The position numbers and the translations under genes were made by a program. Below are positions 58,470 through 64,000 of a stretch of DNA of 64,000 nucleotides, one piece after another (the first letter of the stretch is position 1; each line of letters begins with the position of its first letter). Under the pieces are notes generated by a model that saw only the letters and a list, made by a program, of their open reading frames with translations, did no database searches and was not told the DNA's origin. Source of the stretch: Owenia fusiformis (taxonomy: Eukaryota > Annelida > Polychaeta > Sabellida > Oweniidae); contig CAIIXF020000008.1 of the NCBI GenBank assembly GCA_903813345.2, forward strand, positions 10,999,278 to 11,063,277. The letters run 5' to 3'.

Positions 58470-59600
58470 TTACATGTTAATTCCTTGTTTGCTTTTACAT
58501 GAGATGTAAAATGCCTACTTTCATATCATTTAGATTAAATATGCTGTAGGATGCACTTGCTATTTGAATTAACAATCTCTATAAGCTTTTGCTTTGGTCA
58601 TTCATATTCCCATTCAACTATGATTGTTTGCACAGTTTCTTTGGCTTCACCTGATCTGTCTCCAATGTCTAATATTCGCCTCCACATACCAGGGATTTGT
58701 ACATCAATCCTGTCTTGCTTGTCAAAATATAAGGATTCAATAATTATATCTTACTTTTGGTCATATGTCTAAATGACAGTTACGCTTTTTGACAAGACAA
58801 ACCCTGAATTCTTGATTCAATTTTTATGTCTTCGGTTATTGCCATCAGCTTAGCAGGAAGGCAGCGGCATATTTAACTAACAATCCGTTTTACAGATGAT
58901 TTGAAAACTTTAAGGATATTTATTGGTTTAGAACTGATTAGTTTTCGGGCATGCTGGGTAAATTTAAAGGTGGCCATTTTGGAATTTGAGATACCATAAA
59001 ATTGTTCACAGAAGAAGCACCCTGTTTCTTTTGAATTGTATGGGGTTCGGACTCAAGTGGTGGAAATATGTGGGCCACATCCCCTCTTTCTCTTCATGGC
59101 AAGTAGCAGATAAGAGAGGGTCTGGGAATCAAATTAGGAAATGAGCTCTGTTTCAATGCTAATTTTGTTATTCAGTAATTTGTATGGTAGTCACGCATGA
59201 TTGATTCTATCACAAGGGACCTTGCAAACATCCTGATCTATCCTTTTGAGATTTAAAATATGGGTTATACTACGTTGACCTGAATCTTCAAAACAGAAAT
59301 GCAATGAATCATTTGAGACATTTTCCAATTAGGAAATAATTAAAACGTGATCTATATGATAAATTATCTCTCAATATTTCCATGCTGTAAATTATGTCAA
59401 GATGGTCAGGTTTTGAAATTGCAAAATAAGACAACCATCGGAGATAAAAACAATATGAAATTTTACCATGAATTAGTCAGAAGTTTTTTCAGACGAACAT
59501 TGGCATTTATTGCTATTGGTGCCTGTGACCACCCGGGTCATAAATCATTTCAAATCTGCTGCGCTGACCTTTCTCAACTGCACAGTGAGCTAGAAGGAAT
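58470..59600. other. No recognised gene
   Basis: AT-rich DNA. GGTGGCCATTTTGGAATTTG at 58971-58990 recalls the ATGGCC repeats. The plus-strand frame 59347-59682 runs into family D and is not credible as a gene. Confidence 0.45.
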
Positions 59601-59605
59601 GTATG

Positions 59606-60092
59606 CTAAATGCATGCTCATAAATTATGCGATGACGTCAGAGAAAATGACCACATATAGAAAATTGTCCATAGTCCTATGACAAACTCTGATTGGCTCA
59701 GTGAGTTCAGAGATGGATTGTAAACTGAGAGAATGAAGACAAAGCTCTCTTTTAAGAAGCGAAGCCGAATGAATGCAAATTAAATGCAGATTCTAGTTAT
59801 AAAACTACCCTCTGCCTAGTATAGACTAACTTACAGTTTAGTAGCCCCTCCCCCATGAATGGTAACATTGACAGCCTAGGGTCATGAATAATTTTAAACC
59901 TACTTGCTCACAAGCAATCAGTAAGCTGCATGGACACACGCTAAATACGTCCTCATTAACTATGCAATTACATCAGAGAAAATGACCATATCTAGAAAGT
60001 CGTCTGTATTTCGACAATGAACTCTGATTGGCTCGGTAAAATGAAAGAGTGAAGAGGAAGCTCTCTCTTAAGAAGTGAAGCCAATGAATGCG
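59606..60092 (+). repeat. Family D, two direct copies about 335 bp apart
   Basis: GACGTCAGAGAAAATGACCA, AACTCTGATTGGCTC and AAGCTCTCTTTTAAGAAG occur in 59634-59759. ACATCAGAGAAAATGACCAT, AACTCTGATTGGCTC and AAGCTCTCTCTTAAGAAG occur in 59969-60075. The first copy has a perfect TGACGTCA (59633-59640), which is lost in the second. A third partial copy is at 30405-30490. Confidence 0.75.
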
Positions 60093-60099
60093 AAGGGAA

Positions 60100-61100
60100 A
60101 CATTTCCCCAAATTATAACTGTAATTTCTTTGAAAGTGTGGAACCACCTTGACACCAAAGAGAAGATAATAGAAGCAATTCAGATCTTCAGCATGTCCCT
60201 CAATCAATACAAAGTAGTAGTAGATAAAGAATGAGCCTTTGTAGACAGATGTTTCTGATGTACGATATTGACATCATCCAACTAATTTATGACTTGTCAG
60301 TCTATTCTAAACTGATTAAATCCTAATCAGTTGTCTCGGTTAGGTCACCGTGACTGCAGTATCTCTATATATCTTTATCAGATTATATTAAATTAGTAGC
60401 GAGAGGGAAGTGATGCATTGGTACGAATAAATCATTGTTCATCTGAAGATTCACAATCTCACATGTTGACGTCGTGATGTTGTCATTCTGATACTCATAA
60501 CATCTTTTTGTTTCACCTGAAGGGCTGAGAAGAAATGAGATGTCATGGTTCATCATGATATGATGTCGTGTGTATTAAAGTAACTTTTCAAGCTGTTCAA
60601 TTGGTTAATTAACCTGTGCATTATATTAAAGGATAAGGTTGATGCCATGTTTGATTCACATTTATGTTCGGAGTAAGTGGCATTAATTAGCAAGTACACT
60701 CAAAGAAGCACAAAAGCAGAAATCCGATAATCTTAATATACATATTGAGAGGAAAATAGCTATAAAATTAGCATGACAACACAAGAACAGATCAAGTGTT
60801 ACTTTTGATTTATCAAGCAGCTTGAAACGAAAGCCACTATAAATAAGTATGGCTCGGTAGATATTTTATTATGAGATTAAGAAGGAGTTTGTTTGTCAGG
60901 TTGCGAGCCAATAAATAGTGCCTACTCAATTGTTTGTTATGTAATTTTACGTAAGCATCTTTGTCTGACTTGGATGTGCATCCCTCTCAAAATTGACTCG
61001 CGTTTTAGCAATTAAAGGATTGGTATCGATATGGTGATATATGATACCAAGAACAAAAGAAGTGTCTGATGTGTTTTCTAAAGATGACCATTAAATTGAC
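60100..61100. other. No recognised feature
   Basis: AT-rich DNA, nothing supported. Confidence 0.5.
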
Positions 61101-61107
61101 GTCAGCT

Positions 61108-61285
61108 TTCAGTCAGGGGGTGCGATTGGTCAAAAAAAATTCAGTTTTCAGTCAGGGGGGGGTGCGATTGTGGGATAAACAAGCCAAAAGATTTACCTTG
61201 AATTATACAAAAATTGATGCAACTTCCTTCAAAATTGAGCGAGCATTTTGGAGCACCCATCGCACCCCTGGCTACGCCTATGTAT
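61108..61285. mobile_element. hAT-like MITE fragment (GGCGTAGCCAGGGGTGCG end)
   Basis: TTCAGTCAGGGGG(GGG)TGCGATTG occurs twice (61108-61127, 61146-61170) and is answered on the right by CATCGCACCCCTGGCTACGC, whose complement is GCGTAGCCAGGGGTGCGATG. The right end is of the same general type as the element nested at 56464. The left end appears duplicated and lacks the GGCGTAGC part. Confidence 0.55.
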
Positions 61286-61289
61286 GGTA

Positions 61290-61755
61290 TGCCGTATATA
61301 TTCCAAATGTATCTCTCAATATAGTTTTTAAAGTATCATCTATATTTTCATTTAATTTCTCACAGTGATCATTATCATGAATAAGTCAAAAAAAAAGAAT
61401 CTTGTCATCAGTTATTGTATCGCCACCTGTCAAATGAATGCGGTCTAAAGTTCACATTGACTTTTTCGTATGGAATGATTAAATGCTTTATGAAATTGAA
61501 ATTGTAATAAAATTAATTTCACTTCACTAAACAATTTTTATTAATTTCAGAAGCTTTAATATGATATTATGGAATTTTCTTTTGTAAAAGCCATTTGTAA
61601 ACATGTTATTTTCAAATGTACTTTTTCTGCTTTTCTTGACTACAACCACAGGATAAAACCTGTGTTCTTTGAACCCATTCTACCAATGAGTTCGTTTAAA
61701 TAAATTCAATTCTATATGTCTCTGAGTTGTTCTGATTACAGTTTATCTTTTTTAA
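61290..61755. other. No recognised feature
   Basis: AT-rich DNA, nothing supported. Confidence 0.5.
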
Positions 61756-61758
61756 AAC

Positions 61759-61823
61759 CCATCTGCACACTCGGTCTTCAATGCATTCAGACTTGACGAC
61801 AGGAGCCGAGTGAACAAAGATGG
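61759..61823. mobile_element. Short derivative of the hAT-like MITE at 7523
   Basis: The left end CATCTGCACACTCGGTCTTC matches CATCTTTGCACGCTCGG of the 7523 element. The right end, on the minus strand, is CATCTTTGTTCACTCGGCTC. Only about 65 bp remain, essentially the two ends fused. No clear target duplication. Confidence 0.6.
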
Positions 61824-62030
61824 TGAGACCTTCATCTTCAGGTTTCTTAGGTCATGTAACTGTATAATTTTTCAATGTCATTTCTTGTCTTTTGTTCTTT
61901 TTTATAGAACAATTTTTTATCGAGATTTGTGTTTTCCAAATGTTGCCATTTATGTTTTCTAATTTTGTTATGATTATTAAGCTTTAGTATTCTGGGTACA
62001 GTCAATATGGTACAACGAAAATGGGACTTC

Positions 62031-62846
62031 TGCGCATGTTAAAATTTTTCGTCAAAACTCAACTTTTGTTCAAGTTGATACGATTGTCTTTCGAACTAGA
62101 GACTTACCTCATTCGAAAGATCATAAAAGACTTTATCTATACTGAAAATCTTAGATCCAAACATAGTAGAATACGCCGTCAGTCCGCATTTAATTTTTGA
62201 AGTGAGTTTCGTAGATCGTCAGATTTCTCCGACTGATATCGGGTTATCTCAAACTGGTTCGTTTATAAATACGAATTTGTTTACCGTTGTAAGGCGCATG
62301 CGCAAAATTGATTTATAAACCTTATTGGTTGATGGTTTTTCCCCTGCGCATGCGTGAAGTCTGATGAACACTTATGACGAAGACTGGAGCAAACATTACT
62401 AGCTCTTGAACGAAATTCCAAGATTCAGGTCATTTCGCCGTGTTTGCTAAGCGTGTATACGTGAATGACAAGCTGTTTTGAGTAGATCGGGTACCTGTTT
62501 TAGACACAACATTGATTTAGCTTGACATTGATGTGCACATTGGCACTTTTGAGCATGTTAATACAAGTTTTTACACTCTTAGCACGAGACGGGTTTTCGA
62601 AAAATCTGTTATCTGATTCACTCGATTATCGTATGGATATGTATTTCTGCTGACATTTCAACACCACATCACATAGAATTACGATGCAGAATGATAATAA
62701 AACACAAAACAACTACTAAATTCCACTTGTTATTTCACAGGAGGTAAAAATGCAAACTGCCTAGATTCTTTGTAAGGGTCGTCAGACATCGGATTGGCCG
62801 CCATATTTGAAATGAAAATATCACTAAATAGAGGTCTGCGCATGCC
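62031..62846. promoter_or_regulatory. Cluster of NRF1-, CCAAT- and YY1-like motifs
   Basis: TGCGCATG-type NRF1 motifs lie at 62031-62038, 62294-62303 (GCGCATGCGC), 62345-62354 (TGCGCATGCG) and 62837-62846. An inverted CCAAT box (ATTGG, 62324-62328) sits between the middle two. On the minus strand CAAATATGGCGGCC at about 62796-62809 is a YY1-like motif around an ATG, 33 bp below the last NRF1 motif. This grouping is typical of TATA-less housekeeping promoters in animals. No coding exon could be confirmed on either side. Confidence 0.4.
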
Positions 62847-62849
62847 TCA

Positions 62850-64000
62850 ACATTTCGACTGGGTACATGCGTTCTCTGAAAGACAAAAGTAAGAAAAACA
62901 TACTAAATCGATTTGTCGTGGGCTAAATAATATAATGATGTCATTTTATTGTAATTTACATAAAGTTATGTAATAAATGTTACTTTTTGCCGATAAGGCT
63001 AACAATAGCTGACTCCAGCAGCTAGTCCAACATTTGATAAATAAGGTGTACATGTATAACTATTCCATATTGTTCGTTGACCTTCAAGATGAGCAATGAT
63101 ATTTTCATGAATATGAGGTGGACAGATTGGACGTCTTCAGGATGTATCAGGCGTCTCATTGGATGCCTTGTGAATATAAATCTAACCGAACATATTAATC
63201 TTAGACAAAACTATCTGTGTAGATTCTATCACAAACTCATAGCTATTCATTTAACATGTAAGGACGCATACAAGTGGAGATTCTGATCCACATATTCAAA
63301 TACGTCACACCATTATGTTTATTGTCACGTCAGTGTTTAATGTTTAATTCCTAGAGAAGAATTACTTCACATCAGGTGAAGGTCTGGGACTGGGTCAAAA
63401 TCTCATTTTTCACAGAAATAATTTAAGGGATGATAACACCCTCTCCCCTTTTCATTATAGGTTATATAAATCTACATGACATTTTGCCCATTTTACTTAA
63501 GTTCTTCATTACTCTTTCAAAAAATAAACTTGATATATCGAGCTGCGCTCTTATGAAGTTTCCACATAAATATTCTCAAACTGTCAAGGCATTGACGGAC
63601 TATAGGTGTGAAAGTATGTTCATGAGGGCTCGTTGAAAGGTCACAACTTTGACTTAACTGCTCATTATTAAGTGGTTGGGATGGTGGGGATTTGTTTATT
63701 TATGACTGATCGCTGGTTAAATGTTCCCTTTCTATCTCTATTCTTACCTAAATGCACTTGTACATACATACATTTGTTCTCATGTTGGGAGTCTTGAAAG
63801 ATCAAGGTCTCATGTACAAGGCCAAGATAATAGATACTTGGGGGGGGGGTGATGAGAGCATGGTCTGGTCTTGATTTAAGACAGGTAAATACATATATAA
63901 CACTATGTACATACTTTTATTGCGTTAGAACTCCCAATTCCCTTTGAAAAACTTAATGAGAAAAATATTTCAATTAAGAGTGTTAGCAACCTTTTGACAT
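62850..64000. other. No recognised gene
   Basis: Unique-looking DNA with a 10-G run at 63840-63849. Frames at 63077-63286 and 63430-63636 are short and unrecognised, but could include exon pieces of a gene that extends beyond the window. Confidence 0.4.

Noticed and set aside
59347-59682. 111-residue plus-strand frame
   Set aside because: It runs into repeat family D and shows no known domain.
62730-62804. Minus-strand mini-frame of 24 codons starting MAANPMSDD
   Set aside because: Attractive start next to NRF1/YY1-like motifs, but no convincing splice donor and no downstream exon, so not listed as a CDS.

Overview
This window looks like nuclear DNA from an animal, most likely a marine invertebrate. 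The reasons are AT-rich, gene-poor sequence, one single-exon neuropeptide-type GPCR, a 5'-truncated non-LTR retrotransposon, and many short inverted-repeat (MITE-like) elements and minisatellites. Several repeat types (CGTC runs followed by ATGGCGGCC-type blocks, AAGTGGAACA elements, GGCGTAGCCAGG ends) remind me of lophotrochozoan and other marine invertebrate genomes. I cannot fix the phylum from the sequence. There is no sign of bacterial operons, CRISPR arrays or phage.

Layout. 0-4.6 kb is a repeat pile-up: ATGGCC/CGTC blocks, a perfect 180-bp tandem duplication, a fold-back element and two MITEs. 4.6-13.4 kb is mostly unique, with a hAT-like MITE (7.5 kb), a mariner-type MITE (10.95 kb) and an AAGTGGAACA element (11.5 kb). 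13.6-15.66 kb holds the only confident cellular gene, a minus-strand rhodopsin-family receptor of the neuropeptide Y/F type. It has a plausible CCAAT/TATA promoter and a possible small 5'UTR intron. 15.7-48 kb is long non-coding sequence with scattered repeats: a mariner relic with a transposase C-terminus at 22.35-22.92 kb, minisatellites at 25.7, 28.4 and 40.5 kb, a tRNA-like sequence at 26.4 kb, a second mariner relic at 35.3 kb and a MITE at 43.85 kb. 48.25-53.0 kb is a cluster made of a truncated LINE with an intact reverse-transcriptase frame followed by two satellite arrays. 53-62 kb is again MITE-rich, including one element inserted inside another. 62.0-62.9 kb carries NRF1-, CCAAT- and YY1-like motifs that may mark a promoter.

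The genes do not form a pathway. The receptor would act at the plasma membrane of neurons or target cells, while the LINE and DNA transposon pieces are selfish elements or their remains. I found no convincing undescribed biological system. The most informative structures are the layered higher-order satellites, the nested or precisely flanked MITEs, the GPCR that lacks the usual TM4 tryptophan, and the promoter-like motif cluster near the right edge. Most other open frames in the window are short and look like chance or repeat-derived frames.
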